Shown: positions 36,286 through 45,567, counted from the first letter of the stretch. The stretch: 53,832 nucleotides of DNA from Lentisphaerota bacterium (GCA_015061625.1 SUWG01000017.1:1-53832), one strand, 5' to 3'. A program made the numbers and translations. Notes: generated from the letters alone by a model not told the origin.

Positions 36286-36783
36286 TCAGCGCACCGCAGT
36301 CGGTTTTTCAGCCAGCCAGACCAGCTGATCGCCGATAACGTACGGATGTTTCTGTGACACACCGGTCATCGTGGCGGGGAATCCGGCGACTTCGCAAGTC
36401 ACAGTTTTGAAAATCCAGTAATCCATGACCGTCACCGTGTAACGGGTGCCGACCAGCACGTCAGCTTTGTTTTTCTGGCAGGCATCGTAAACCGCCGCAC
36501 TCTTGGCATAATTTGCCGGAGAAGGAAGCAGGCTGAAAAATGAGAGATTGTTGTTTTCAGCAAAACCCTCGGTACCCCAGGCGAAAATACCGAAAAGCAC
36601 CTTCACAGTAGCACTACCGCCGACCCGCGCTTCGCCGACCGTGAAATCAGCAGCATAACCGGGATGATCGGAAGAAACCTGCGGCACACCGGAAGCACCG
36701 TCACTGGTGTAGACTGATTTGCAACCGGTAAAGAGCATTACGGCGAACATCGCCACGGCGAGAAAAGTGATTTTTTTGGACAT
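36286..36783 (-). CDS. lipoprotein of unknown function
   Basis: 165 residues from ATG 36783 (GGGG 9 nt upstream; an in-frame upstream ATG at 36831 lacks a site). Lipobox MLFTGC, then a small domain with VLFGIFAWGTEGFAE and ADVLVGTRYTVTVMDYWIFKTVTCEVAGFPATM. It resembles TRL-like lipoproteins (a conserved G-F-A-W-G-D-like patch and a cysteine-containing end), a moderate match by eye. Single gene with its own terminator. Confidence 0.78.
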   Translation of the reverse strand: MSKKITFLAVAMFAVMLFTGCKSVYTSDGASGVPQVSSDHPGYAADFTVGEARVGGSATVKVLFGIFAWGTEGFAENNNLSFFSLLPSPANYAKSAAVYDACQKNKADVLVGTRYTVTVMDYWIFKTVTCEVAGFPATMTGVSQKHPYVIGDQLVWLAEKPTAVR

Positions 36784-37072
36784 TTTTATTATCCCCTTTA
36801 TGATATTTTTTCCGGAAGAAAAACCATTCAACTTCCGGCAACAAAATCAATATATCATCCGGAACTTTCTTTGTCAACCTCATTTTTCAATTTTATTCAA
36901 ATAATATTCCAAAATAATGTAACAAAAGTTGAAATTGCATATTTTCAACACGGCCCATTCAATTTCTCATATTTCCCCGCTGCTTTTATCATTGCCGCTC
37001 TTGAAAAAATCCTTCCGGCGACTACATTATATAAGATGCATTTTCCATAAAAGTATAAAGGAAACAAAAAAA

Positions 37073-38293
37073 ATGTCACGCCCGGTCTCCTGGAAACTCA
37101 ACCTGGCAATGTTGTGGTTTTCCCAGTTGGTGATCCTCGCCGGATTTCAGGCACTCATCCCCTTCGTGCCGCTATTCATCAAAAATGAACTGGGGATCGT
37201 CGATGAGGCCGAACTGGCTTTTGCCGTTTCCGCATTCAACTTTTTCGGCACGATGGCCTACGCGATATTCAACCCGATCTGGGGCGTGCTTGCCGACCGT
37301 TTCGGGGTGAAACCGATGCTCCTGCGCGGAACTTTTCTCACCGGTATATTCTTTCCGCTGATGGCATATTCCAATACGGTATTCCTGCTGGTTGTTCTGC
37401 GCTTCATTTCCGCCGCCTGTGCCGGAACCACCGCCGCCAGCCAGATGATGATCGTGCGCAACACCCCCGATGAACATCAGGGCTTTGCCCTCGGCGTGCT
37501 GACCACCGCCATCTGGGGCGGAGCCATGCTCGGCTATGTTATCGGCGGTCTGCTCATCCACTACTTTGATTACACTATGGCATTCTGGGTCTGCGGTGCG
37601 CTTTATCTGCTCGGCGGCATATCCATTCTCTTTACCAGAGACGGCGAGATCCATGCCGCTCCGGTCAAAAAACATCATGACAGTAACGGATTATCTTTCC
37701 TGATACCCAAATTCAGTCACGCCGTATGGATCATGCTGGGACTCTTTTTCCTGCTCGGCATCATCCGCACCTTTGAAGTAGCATATATCGCGCTGAAAGT
37801 CGAGGAACTCACCTCGGCGGAAACCGCCGCCCTCTGGACCGGTATCACCAGTGCGGCAGTCTGTGCGGCGGCGATCATTTCCGGAGTGGTTTCCGGTTAT
37901 CTGGTCGATCGCCTGCCCGCCGGAAATATCCTCATCCCGGTCATGCTGATTTCCGCCGTGGCTCTGGTGTTACAGGGCTGGGCGGATAATCTCTGGTGTT
38001 TTGCCGCCGGCAGAGTGCTGCTCTATATCGCCGCCGGGGGATTGCAGCCGGTTCTGCAAAAGGTTTTGTCATCAGTCACGGCGGCAAGGAAACGCGGGGC
38101 GGTTTTCGGCTTTGCCTCCTCATGTCAGAGTTGCGGCGGCATGACTTCTGCCGTATTAAGCGGAATCGTGATGACCTGTATCAGCGTTTCCGGAGTTTTC
38201 TACGTTGCCGCACTTTGTTTTCTGATCGCCCTGCCGATTTGCCTTTACGGGATCAGCAATGCTTCCCGGCCATTTAAATTTCACCGGGCATAA
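37073..38293 (+). CDS. major facilitator superfamily transporter
   Basis: 406 residues, 12 membrane segments. Loop 2-3 has the MFS signature as GVLADRFGVKPMLLRG; a second half-signature follows TM8 (GYLVDRLPAGNIL). Probably exports or imports a small solute; resembles DHA1-type multidrug carriers in layout. Start ATG 37073 follows AAGGA; the longer open frame upstream is not used. It ends 21 bp before the hydrolase gene. Confidence 0.88.
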   Translation: MSRPVSWKLNLAMLWFSQLVILAGFQALIPFVPLFIKNELGIVDEAELAFAVSAFNFFGTMAYAIFNPIWGVLADRFGVKPMLLRGTFLTGIFFPLMAYSNTVFLLVVLRFISAACAGTTAASQMMIVRNTPDEHQGFALGVLTTAIWGGAMLGYVIGGLLIHYFDYTMAFWVCGALYLLGGISILFTRDGEIHAAPVKKHHDSNGLSFLIPKFSHAVWIMLGLFFLLGIIRTFEVAYIALKVEELTSAETAALWTGITSAAVCAAAIISGVVSGYLVDRLPAGNILIPVMLISAVALVLQGWADNLWCFAAGRVLLYIAAGGLQPVLQKVLSSVTAARKRGAVFGFASSCQSCGGMTSAVLSGIVMTCISVSGVFYVAALCFLIALPICLYGISNASRPFKFHRA

Positions 38294-38314
38294 GTGAATA
38301 AAAAGGAATCGTTC

Positions 38315-39070
38315 ATGGAAAATTTCACCACAGACTATCCGGGCAAAAGCGTGCAATGGCACGGCTTTGAATGTCTGGAATTCACCCTTGACGGTCTGCG
38401 CTGTTATATGGTCAAGCCGCCGTCAGGTGCCAATGCCGACAGAAACTGGTATTGGCGGGTGCATTTTTTCGGGGCCTTTCCCGATGCTGATTTCGCCATG
38501 CTGAAACTCGGCTGGCACGTTGTGCATATCGAAGTCCACGAACTTTACGGCAATAACGAATGTATGCGCCGCATGGATCTGCTTTACAACTTTATGATTT
38601 CCCTCGGTTTCAATAAGAAGTGCGTGCCGGTCGGTTACAGCCGCGGCGGTCTGGATGTCTACCGCTGGGCATCGCTCAACCCGGAAAAAGTTTCCTGTCT
38701 CTATCTGGATAACCCGGTATGCGACATCAAAAGCTGGCCCGGCGGCAAAGGTATCGGCCCCGGCGGAGTTCAGGAGTGGCAAAATTGTCTGAATGCGTGG
38801 CACTTCACCGAAGAAGATGCCATGAAATTTGCCGGAAATCCCGTTGACGATCTGCAAACACTGGCGGATAATCATATCCCGATCCTCCATCTGTGCGCCG
38901 ATGCCGACGAATTGGTTCCGGCGGCGGAAAATACCGCCATTCTGGAAAAACGTTACCGGGCTTTGGGCGGGCATATCGAAGTCATCTGGAAACCCGGAGC
39001 GAAACACCACCCCCACTGTTTGAGCGATCCCGCCCCGATAGTTGACTTTATTCACAAATTTCACAAATAA
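38315..39070 (+). CDS. alpha/beta hydrolase
   Basis: 251 residues. Nucleophile elbow VGYSRGGLDVYRW (Ser), acid in LCADADELVP (Asp), and a late histidine cluster AKHHPHCL. No signal peptide. The fold resembles small serine esterases or peptidases acting on sugar-derived esters, but the substrate is unknown. AAGGA 7 nt before ATG 38315. Probably co-transcribed with the transporter upstream. Confidence 0.85.
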   Translation: MENFTTDYPGKSVQWHGFECLEFTLDGLRCYMVKPPSGANADRNWYWRVHFFGAFPDADFAMLKLGWHVVHIEVHELYGNNECMRRMDLLYNFMISLGFNKKCVPVGYSRGGLDVYRWASLNPEKVSCLYLDNPVCDIKSWPGGKGIGPGGVQEWQNCLNAWHFTEEDAMKFAGNPVDDLQTLADNHIPILHLCADADELVPAAENTAILEKRYRALGGHIEVIWKPGAKHHPHCLSDPAPIVDFIHKFHK

Positions 39071-39250
39071 ATATTTGACTTTTTGATTTTCGAGTATTAT
39101 CTTTATAGGCGTGGGGTTTCTGACCACCGGAAAAAAACAAGATTTTTTTAATTCGGCTGTCAGAAATATTGACTTTCCGGCACTAAACTTGCAGAACAAC
39201 ATCAACGTTTGGTGTTAAACGACAGCAAAAAATCAAAAAGGAGAAAGAAA

Positions 39251-40024
39251 ATGCATGAATTAGCTGTTGCCCTCGGAGAACAATCTCTGGTATTGAGCGA
39301 AAAAGTAATCAATCCCAATGGTCCGCTTTATGTCCGTCTGGTCGGCCGTCAGGCTGGTCTGGTCGATTTTCTGCTGACAATTCTCGGCATAAATACCCAC
39401 AGAGTTCTGGAAGTTTATGAAGATTATATTTCATATTCTGCCGGATCGCTTTCCGGAAATATCACAACGGTGCTTCCGATAAGCAACATCAGCAACATGA
39501 CCACAGGATTTCTCAAACCGGTTCTCTGGTTCATCGGTGCCATCGTCGGCTTTTGCGCCTGCGTAGGATTCGGAAACGAAATCAACAACGTCGGCCTTGG
39601 CCTGATCATCGGTCTTTGCGTTGCCGCATTCTGTATTCTGATGTATTTCCTGAGAAAGACCACCTATATCGGCGTCATTCCGAACAGTTCAGTCGGCAAA
39701 GGAATAAGTTTCAAACGCTCCATTATAGAAAATAAGAACATTTCCGAAGCAGAGGCCCAAATGATCGTCAATCTGATCAATACCCTGATCATCCGCTCCC
39801 ATAAAAACGGTGCCGCTGCCCCGATACCTCAAATGGCAGCTGCCGCTGCTGCTGCTCCTGCGGCTTTCGTGCCTCCGGTTGCTCCCGCTCCGGTTGCCCC
39901 TGCTCCGGTTGCTCCCGCTCCTGCGGCTTTCGTGCCTCCGGTTGCTCCCGTTCCGGTTGCTCCCGCTCCGGTTGCCCCTGTTCCGGTTGTTCCCGCTCCG
40001 ACGGCCGATAACAACAATCAGTAA
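39251..40024 (+). CDS. membrane protein with Pro/Ala/Val-repeat tail
   Basis: 257 residues. Residues 1-90 form a PH-like or cytoplasmic beta domain (VLEVYEDYISYSAGSLSGNITTVLPI); two membrane helices follow (about 91-135), then a conserved-looking FKRSIIENKNISEAEAQMIVNLINTLI. The last 60 residues are a low-complexity tail of VAPAP-type pentads with two AAFVPPVAP blocks, encoded by an in-phase DNA repeat. GGAG precedes ATG 39251. The tail may span or extend from the envelope; function unknown. Confidence 0.75.
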   Translation: MHELAVALGEQSLVLSEKVINPNGPLYVRLVGRQAGLVDFLLTILGINTHRVLEVYEDYISYSAGSLSGNITTVLPISNISNMTTGFLKPVLWFIGAIVGFCACVGFGNEINNVGLGLIIGLCVAAFCILMYFLRKTTYIGVIPNSSVGKGISFKRSIIENKNISEAEAQMIVNLINTLIIRSHKNGAAAPIPQMAAAAAAAPAAFVPPVAPAPVAPAPVAPAPAAFVPPVAPVPVAPAPVAPVPVVPAPTADNNNQ

Positions 40025-40082
40025 ATACAGGGAGACAGAGAGATCTTTCGCAGATTTTGGAAGATTTTATAAATTGGGAACT

Positions 40083-40109
40083 TGACAAACTCTGCTTTTG
40101 TGCTATATT
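40083..40109 (+). promoter_or_regulatory. promoter of the small basic protein gene
   Basis: Consensus TTGACA (40083-40088) and GTGC-TATATT (hexamer 40104-40109), spacing 15. The leader is about 50 nt. Confidence 0.65.
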
Positions 40110-40164
40110 AGGTAATCTGTGAAAACGGTTTTGTAATCTAACATTAAAAATATGAGGTGATATC

Positions 40165-40320
40165 ATGTCCCAGCATCCGAGTCTGCGCGTCGGCGGTAAA
40201 ATCCGCAAGATCCGTAATGTCATGAAACGTTTCGAGCGTCTGAATGTGCTGCGTGCCGATGGCCGCATCCCCGAAGACAAAGTTTACGGTCTGCCCAAGA
40301 CCAAACCGGTCGAAATGTAA
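40165..40320 (+). CDS. small basic protein (PVC-group type), 51 residues
   Basis: The protein starts MSQHPSLRVGGKIRKIRNVM and ends in GLPKTKPVEM; it is rich in Lys/Arg throughout. GAGG lies 6 nt before the ATG, with a strong promoter upstream and a strong terminator downstream, so it is a monocistronic, probably highly expressed gene. The sequence matches my memory of a conserved small basic protein family of Chlamydiae, Verrucomicrobia and Lentisphaerae (TIGR04137-like). An RNA- or ribosome-associated role is plausible from composition but unproven. Confidence 0.85.
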   Translation: MSQHPSLRVGGKIRKIRNVMKRFERLNVLRADGRIPEDKVYGLPKTKPVEM

Positions 40321-40343
40321 TTTCTGTAATTGCATTACTGACA

Positions 40344-40375
40344 AAGCCGTATCAGCAATGATACGGCTTTTTTTG
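40344..40375 (+). terminator. intrinsic terminator of the small basic protein gene
   Basis: 11-bp perfect arms AAGCCGTATCA/TGATACGGCTT, GCAA tetraloop, then a run of T. A textbook terminator. Confidence 0.95.
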
Positions 40376-40405
40376 TGTTTATAGTAAAAATCTGCCCTGC
40401 GGCAC

Positions 40406-40434
40406 TTGAATTATCCGTAAACGACAATTATATT
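40406..40434 (+). promoter_or_regulatory. promoter of tRNA-Lys
   Basis: TTGAAT (40406-40411), 17-bp spacer, TATATT (40429-40434), 20 bp before the tRNA. Confidence 0.7.
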
Positions 40435-40454
40435 ATAAAGGTTTGCAATTAAGT

Positions 40455-40530
40455 GCGCCCGTAGCTCAGTCGGTAGAGCAAGTGACTCTTAATCACTGGG
40501 TCCACGGTTCGAGTCCGTGCGGGCGCACCA
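40455..40530 (+). tRNA. tRNA-Lys (CUU)
   Basis: Acceptor GCGCCCG/CGGGCGC, D-arm AGCTCAGTCGGTAGAGC, anticodon stem AGTGA/TCACT with loop CTCTTAA (anticodon CTT), T-arm CACGG-TTCGAGT-CCGTG, discriminator A, encoded CCA. Its 3' 21 nt recur four times downstream. Confidence 0.97.
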
Positions 40531-41215
40531 TTTTTTTGTCTAAATTCCGGATTTGACAAAAAAAATAAAGGTGCTTTTGCCGATTAAGCAAAGCTTAATC
40601 TCAACGCTGGAAGCGTTGCGGACTCTCACCTACGGTTGCCAGTGGCATTCGCCACTGGCTCTGCGGAGCAATGCTCCTGGTCGAGTCCGTGCGGGCGCAC
40701 CATTTTTTTGTCTAAATTCCGGATTTGACAAAAAAATAAAGGTGCTTATGCCGATTAAGCGAAGCTTAATCTCAACGCTGAAAGCGTTGCGGACTCTCTC
40801 CTACGGTTGCCAGTGGCATTCGCCACTGGCTCTGCGGAGCAATGCTCCTGGTCGAGTCCGTGCGGGCGCACCATTTTTTTGTCTGAATTCCGGATTTGAC
40901 AAAAAAATAAAGGTGCTTTTGCTGATTAAGCAAAGCTTAATCTCAACGCTGAAAGCGTTGCGGACTCTCTCCTACGGTTGCCAGTGGCATTCGCCACTGG
41001 CTCTGCGGAGCAATGCTCCTGGTCGAGTCCGTGCGGGCGCACCATTTTTTTGTCTGAATTCCGGATTTGACAAAAAAATAAAGGTGCTTTTGCTGATTAA
41101 GCAAAGCTTAATCTCAACGCTGAAAGCGTTGCGGACTCTCTCCTACGGTTGCCAGTGGCATTCGCCACTGGCTCTGCGGAGCAATGCTCCTGGTCGAGTC
41201 CGTGCGGGCGCACCA
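40510..41215 (+). repeat. 171-bp tandem array carrying tRNA-Lys 3' ends
   Basis: The last 21 nt of the tRNA (40510-40530) recur at 40682, 40853, 41024 and 41195, spacing 172, 171, 171, 171. Each unit holds, in order: a long AT-rich fold-back starting in GCACC; an 8-bp hairpin GATTAAGC with a 3-nt loop; a 7-bp hairpin CAACGCT with a 3-nt loop; a 9-bp hairpin GCCAGTGGC with loop ATTC; and a 5-bp hairpin GGAGC with a 3-nt loop. Units differ at only a few bases. An open frame runs through all units because 171 is a multiple of 3; it has no ribosome binding site and is not called. From 41216 to 41352 nothing else is seen. Confidence 0.93.
40525..40574 (+). repeat. fold-back hairpin fused to the tRNA-Lys 3' end
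   Basis: GCACC (40525-40529, acceptor, discriminator and first CCA bases) can pair with GGTGC (40570-40574). Inside it, TTTTTTTGTC pairs with GACAAAAAAA, and AAAT/ATTT close a TCCGG loop after one bulged T. In units 3 and 4 one A-T pair becomes G-T, which stays paired only in plus-strand RNA. Confidence 0.8.
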
Positions 41216-41352
41216 TTTTTTTTTGCCTGAATTCCGGGAAAGTAAATCAGACCAATGATAAAACATTCCGGGAAATTCCGGCGCAACTGCCGCCGGAGGC
41301 GATTCATCCGGGATAATCCGTTTCCGGTTAAACGTAAAGCCGGTTTACCGCT

Positions 41353-41380
41353 TGACAAATCATAACTTGTGTGATATCTT
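41353..41380 (+). promoter_or_regulatory. promoter of the GspG-like lipoprotein gene
   Basis: TTGACA (41353-41358), 16-bp spacer, TATCTT (41375-41380) with GTGTGA before it. About 90 bp from the ATG. Confidence 0.6.
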
Positions 41381-41472
41381 CTGTAACGTTGGTCAAAATA
41401 CATTTGAATTTCACAAAATCCGGGATATCACCCCTCTTTTCACCCTGCGGGCGGAAAAAGGAAAAAACAACT

Positions 41473-42186
41473 ATGAAAATATTATCTGCCGCACTCCTGC
41501 TTTTATCCCTGCTTCTGCTTACCGCCTGTAACGATCCGGAAGTTACTCCGGATGCCCCCGCCGCGCCGGAAAGGATCTCCGCCGTCGGCTCCCGGTCATT
41601 CGGCCCTTATCCCAATCCGCCGGATACGGAAACCCTGATCGTCAACGAGAAATTCATGACCGATGATGACGTACTGCAAATCCACATTTCCCCGGTCACC
41701 CGTCTGGTGTGGCGCATCGACCTGATAATACCGCAAGTGCCGGGAGATGGTGACCATCTGGATTCAGTGGAAAATTTCATTTCTGAAAAATTCAACCTCG
41801 CTTTTTCCGGTCATCAGGCCCTGCTCCCCGGCACCAGGATCACCGTGGAATATGAATACAGTTACGGCCCGCAGGCAGTGCGGTGTACTTTCACCGACCT
41901 GGCTGATGAAAAGATTTTCCTTGCGGAAAATGATTCCCCCCAAGCCGCAGATATCCGGCGCAACCGGCAGGCCCGACGGGATATTCTGCTGTTGGAAGAT
42001 TCTTTGCGCCAATTCCAACTGGATACCGGCACTTATCCGGAAACGCTTGACGGATTGCTGCACGACCCCGGCATACCCAACTGGAATGGCCCCTATACCG
42101 ACACCATCCCCGCCGACCCGTGGGGCAATGCCTATATCTACCGCAAAAACGGCAACTCCTTTGAACTTTTCTGTACCAAAAACTGA
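41473..42186 (+). CDS. lipoprotein with C-terminal GspG-like pseudopilin domain
   Basis: 237 residues. Lipobox LLLTAC gives Cys19. The middle part (about 45-155) is an unrecognised beta-rich domain. The last 75 residues match the C-terminal globular part of the major type II secretion pseudopilin GspG: LEDSLRQFQLDTGTYPETLDGLL, then NGPYTDTIPADPWGNAYIYR. The hydrophobic N-terminal pilin helix with FTLIE is absent, so it cannot enter a pseudopilus by the usual route and is instead membrane-anchored by lipid. AAGGA lies upstream of the ATG. Convergent with the DUF4838 gene, 4 bp apart. Confidence 0.82.
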   Translation: MKILSAALLLLSLLLLTACNDPEVTPDAPAAPERISAVGSRSFGPYPNPPDTETLIVNEKFMTDDDVLQIHISPVTRLVWRIDLIIPQVPGDGDHLDSVENFISEKFNLAFSGHQALLPGTRITVEYEYSYGPQAVRCTFTDLADEKIFLAENDSPQAADIRRNRQARRDILLLEDSLRQFQLDTGTYPETLDGLLHDPGIPNWNGPYTDTIPADPWGNAYIYRKNGNSFELFCTKN

Positions 42187-42190
42187 ATAT

Positions 42191-44527
42191 CTATTTTTTC
42201 AGTTCCAGTATGCCGAACTTATCCGGACAATAATACTGCCACACTCCGGTAGGATTCCAGCAACTTGCCTTGTAACGGTCACCGCTGCGGTTGCGGTTAC
42301 GGTAAAAATTGACCGCCAGATCACCGGCAAAAAACGGATCGCTGATCCCGATCGCATTGAATGGCAGCCGGATATCCAGCACCCAGCGGTTGTTCTCTTT
42401 CACACAACGCACCTGTGCCTGACTCTGCCAGGATAGATCATCCTTTGCCCCCGGCACGATCCTGCCGTCACAAATCACCCCGGCGGCACTGATGATGATA
42501 TGGAAACATTTGCTCCGGTCACTCTCATCCGGACACAAAAACAATTCGATCGTATCATCTTCCCATATCGCCCCGTTGTCATTATCCCTGATCCGGGTGA
42601 CGATACTGCTCATATCCGGCTCGTAACAGAGAAACTTCAAATACAGATAACGGCGGTCATAACCGGCAAATATCCATGTCGCCGGAGTCATCGCCTCACC
42701 TTCACGACCGACAAAACGGTTATTTGCCGCACTTGCCGGATCCAGTGTTTCATTCTGCACCACCGGCAGAACCAGACGGCGGGAACCGGAGGCTTCCAAA
42801 CGGAGCAAACGCCCGGCTCCGATCTCAAACTCCCGGCGGATCAAGGCGATACGGCGGGCGTAAAGCGAATCTGCCGGTACACTTTGAGCGGCCCGGGTCA
42901 GCAGATCTTTCAGATGAATGATGAATTCCGACGTGAATACCAGATCCGGCGACGTCACTCCGCGGGCAAAACACTCCGCCCGGCGCGTTTCCGACTCCAG
43001 AAAAAATGCCTTCATAAATTGCGCCGCCGGGCCGTAAAACAATTCACAATACTCATTGAATTCCCGTTCCCAGTTGAAATCACGCTGCCAATATTTACGG
43101 GCGGTGAAATAGAGATTGATATGCTGCAGACCGCAGGTGGTCATCATGCTGATCGACATATCGCCGGGTTGTTGGCCACGCTCATTTTCCGATTCGATAA
43201 ATTCCCCGCAATACAGCGGATTGCTGAACATATAATCCAATTCCCGCACCACCGTTTGAGTGTAGATCACCGGCAAACCATTCCACGGCAACCGGTGATC
43301 CAGATACCAGCTCCACAGATAAATGCGACCGGCTTTCTGCGACCATGAAGCGATCTCCGCATGGAGTGCTGCCGCCGTCGCCGGTGAAACCATATCACTT
43401 CTGCGGTTGCAGAACATCACTGCCACATTATCCATCCTGCCGATCTCCGGCGGCGGCGTGCGGTATTTTTCATACGCCAGACAGCCGACATATTTATCCG
43501 GATACCTTTCGGCGACCAGTTTGGCGACTTTGGCCACGAAGTTCCAGATATGGAAAGAAAATTTGCCGTTTTCCGGAGCATCCGGCCGCAAATCGGCCTG
43601 ACAGGCCGGACACTGACAGATCCGGGTCAAACCGTCATTGGGGGCCAGCGGAAACACTTCTACTTCCGGATGCTGTTGAAAATATTGGATGATATCATCC
43701 GCCCAGCGGCGGATCACCGCCGGATTATTCAAACACAGATGTCCCTTGCCGTCTGCGACACATTCTCCGCCGGTGGCCCGTTTGCCGTCAACCAGAGCAA
43801 AATATTCCGGATTGCTCTCCTTGTAACGCAAAAACAGATCAAATGAATGGATGATCATCACCGGAGCCTTGCCGCCGAAACCGATCCGCCGCGCCCACAA
43901 AACGTCATTTTTGCTTACCGAATAGTTGGCGAACCACGGATAACGGTAATTTGTCCGCGGTTGACCGGTGATGTCCAATGCGGATAACTTCAATTCCGTT
44001 TTCTCCGGAATGACCATGCCCAATTCGCCCGGCATATAAAAGCGGATGCCCGCCTGGGTACGCAGAAATTCATACACGCCGGTCAATGTACCGGCTTCAC
44101 CGAATGCACCGAGTCGCAATTCGGCATTGTAAACCTCCACCGCCCGCCACGGATTCCGGTAACCGGTCAATGGTTCACCATCATAATCCCGACCGACGAT
44201 CGCCAGATGATCCCGCCCGGTGCGGATGACGAATCCCTCCTGCGGCAGTTGCGCCGGATCGATACCCGCCGCCTGACGCATGGCTGGAGAATCACCGATA
44301 TAAATCACCGGAAATGCCGTTGCTTCATGCACGATGGGCAATTCCGCCTGACAACTGCGGCGCATGAAGGTCTGAAATTCACCTGCCGCCAGACGGACAC
44401 TGGCAGGGGCTGATTCAGAAATCACGATCTGCTGATACACTTTTCCATCCGGAGCGATCAATGCACCATATCCACCTGCCGCCGCAAATAAAACTATCAC
44501 CCACAGCAGAAAATATTTGATTTTCAT
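42191..44527 (-). CDS. exported DUF4838 glycoside-hydrolase-like protein with CBM9-like C-terminus
   Basis: 778 residues with a signal peptide (1-22). N-terminal domain like the GH20/GH67 accessory domain (about 25-140, VRLAAGEFQTFMRRSC, VIYIGDSPAM). Central DUF4838 TIM-barrel-like part (about 190-480; FPLAPNDGLTRICQCPACQA with a CxxC, YVGCLAYEKYRTPP, WSWYLDHRLPWNG). C-terminal beta-sandwich similar to CBM9 (about 600-778, IWEDDTIELFLCPDE). Probably binds or cleaves a complex glycan outside the cytoplasm. ATG 44527 overlaps the previous stop in ATGA, with GGAG 7 nt before. Confidence 0.85.
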   Translation of the reverse strand: MKIKYFLLWVIVLFAAAGGYGALIAPDGKVYQQIVISESAPASVRLAAGEFQTFMRRSCQAELPIVHEATAFPVIYIGDSPAMRQAAGIDPAQLPQEGFVIRTGRDHLAIVGRDYDGEPLTGYRNPWRAVEVYNAELRLGAFGEAGTLTGVYEFLRTQAGIRFYMPGELGMVIPEKTELKLSALDITGQPRTNYRYPWFANYSVSKNDVLWARRIGFGGKAPVMIIHSFDLFLRYKESNPEYFALVDGKRATGGECVADGKGHLCLNNPAVIRRWADDIIQYFQQHPEVEVFPLAPNDGLTRICQCPACQADLRPDAPENGKFSFHIWNFVAKVAKLVAERYPDKYVGCLAYEKYRTPPPEIGRMDNVAVMFCNRRSDMVSPATAAALHAEIASWSQKAGRIYLWSWYLDHRLPWNGLPVIYTQTVVRELDYMFSNPLYCGEFIESENERGQQPGDMSISMMTTCGLQHINLYFTARKYWQRDFNWEREFNEYCELFYGPAAQFMKAFFLESETRRAECFARGVTSPDLVFTSEFIIHLKDLLTRAAQSVPADSLYARRIALIRREFEIGAGRLLRLEASGSRRLVLPVVQNETLDPASAANNRFVGREGEAMTPATWIFAGYDRRYLYLKFLCYEPDMSSIVTRIRDNDNGAIWEDDTIELFLCPDESDRSKCFHIIISAAGVICDGRIVPGAKDDLSWQSQAQVRCVKENNRWVLDIRLPFNAIGISDPFFAGDLAVNFYRNRNRSGDRYKASCWNPTGVWQYYCPDKFGILELKK

Positions 44528-45567
44528 TCCCAAACTCCGAGTCCGGTATGCTGATAACGGATATAGACCCCTTCGGCTTTGTTGCGCTGATTGCCGTTGC
44601 GCTCCACGGTCAGATTGCGGATCCGGAACGCCACTGAACCATTACCGGCGGCCAGCATCCCATTGACCACCGCCGTAACATCGACCCGGTGATCGCGCGA
44701 ACTTTTCCGGTCGATCACAATAAGTGCCACCGGCCTGACCTCACCGGAAATCAGATCCATCGCCGCCAGCGTGGTGCGTTCCACGGTGAATGCTTCCACT
44801 GCCAGCAGACAGACACTCATATCGCCCATCGGTTCCAATGCAAGGGAAAGTTCCGCATAGCGCACCTGATTTTTCGCCAGAAAACTGCTGACATCGAAAC
44901 GGAGCAGCACCCGGTCACGACGATTGCCGCCATTGGGATTGCCGATGTAATTCTGCCTTTGATTGTAGTAACGGATATTGGCACTTGCTCCGCCGCCGAC
45001 CGCCGCCGGGGCAAGGGTGCGGGTGGCGGCAACTGCCGGAGCAGTAACATTATTGGCACTCAAAAGTTTGCCTTCCATATCGTAAATACGCACTTCCGTC
45101 AGCCAGATGCCGCGGGCATACATCAGAATTTTCAACGCATCGGTCGTCACACCGCCGGCAACTTCCCAGGTGGTCGTGACCAGCGGGGCGACAAATTTGT
45201 TATCCGTAGCCCGTCCGGTCACATCACTGACGGTCACCGGTTCATTCCAGAGCAGTCTGTCGCCATTCCAACTGTAAAATTCAGTTCTTTCCGGAATATA
45301 TGGATTGTTGTTGGGCTTGCAAGTGACCACTTCCACCTTGGAGATCTGCACCGTTTTATTGAAACGGATGATCAAACCGCAACCATTCAACGCCACCGAT
45401 GAATCCCACAACACACAATCTTTGCTGTAATGCGCTTCATTATCAAACAACGCAGTCGCAATATTCCGGGAATATTTCGCCGATGGATTGCCGATCAACT
45501 GCCAGGAAAAATCTCCGGCCTGAAGAAACAAACTCCAGCACAACACCGCAAAAAGAATTTTTTTCAT
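44524..45567 (-). CDS. exported protein with discoidin-like and DNRLRE-like parts
   Basis: 347 residues, signal peptide 1-17. The first half (about 18-170) looks like an F5/8-type-C (discoidin-like) beta domain ([30 protein letters not shown] in pieces; [21 protein letters not shown]). The second half has [19 protein letters not shown], the pattern of DNRLRE-type modules. Both suggest carbohydrate or surface binding. GGAG 7 nt before the ATG; ATGA overlaps with both neighbours show a three-gene operon. Confidence 0.78.
   Translation of the reverse strand: MKKILFAVLCWSLFLQAGDFSWQLIGNPSAKYSRNIATALFDNEAHYSKDCVLWDSSVALNGCGLIIRFNKTVQISKVEVVTCKPNNNPYIPERTEFYSWNGDRLLWNEPVTVSDVTGRATDNKFVAPLVTTTWEVAGGVTTDALKILMYARGIWLTEVRIYDMEGKLLSANNVTAPAVAATRTLAPAAVGGGASANIRYYNQRQNYIGNPNGGNRRDRVLLRFDVSSFLAKNQVRYAELSLALEPMGDMSVCLLAVEAFTVERTTLAAMDLISGEVRPVALIVIDRKSSRDHRVDVTAVVNGMLAAGNGSVAFRIRNLTVERNGNQRNKAEGVYIRYQHTGLGVWE

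Noticed and set aside
40510..41215. CRISPR array
   Set aside because: The repeats are contiguous 171-bp units without unique spacers, and no cas genes are present.
40553..41230. Open frame of 225 codons with 57-residue repeats across the tRNA-Lys array
   Set aside because: It exists because the 171-bp unit is a multiple of three; no ribosome binding site, the translation follows hairpins and tRNA sequence, and unit differences do not favour protein conservation.
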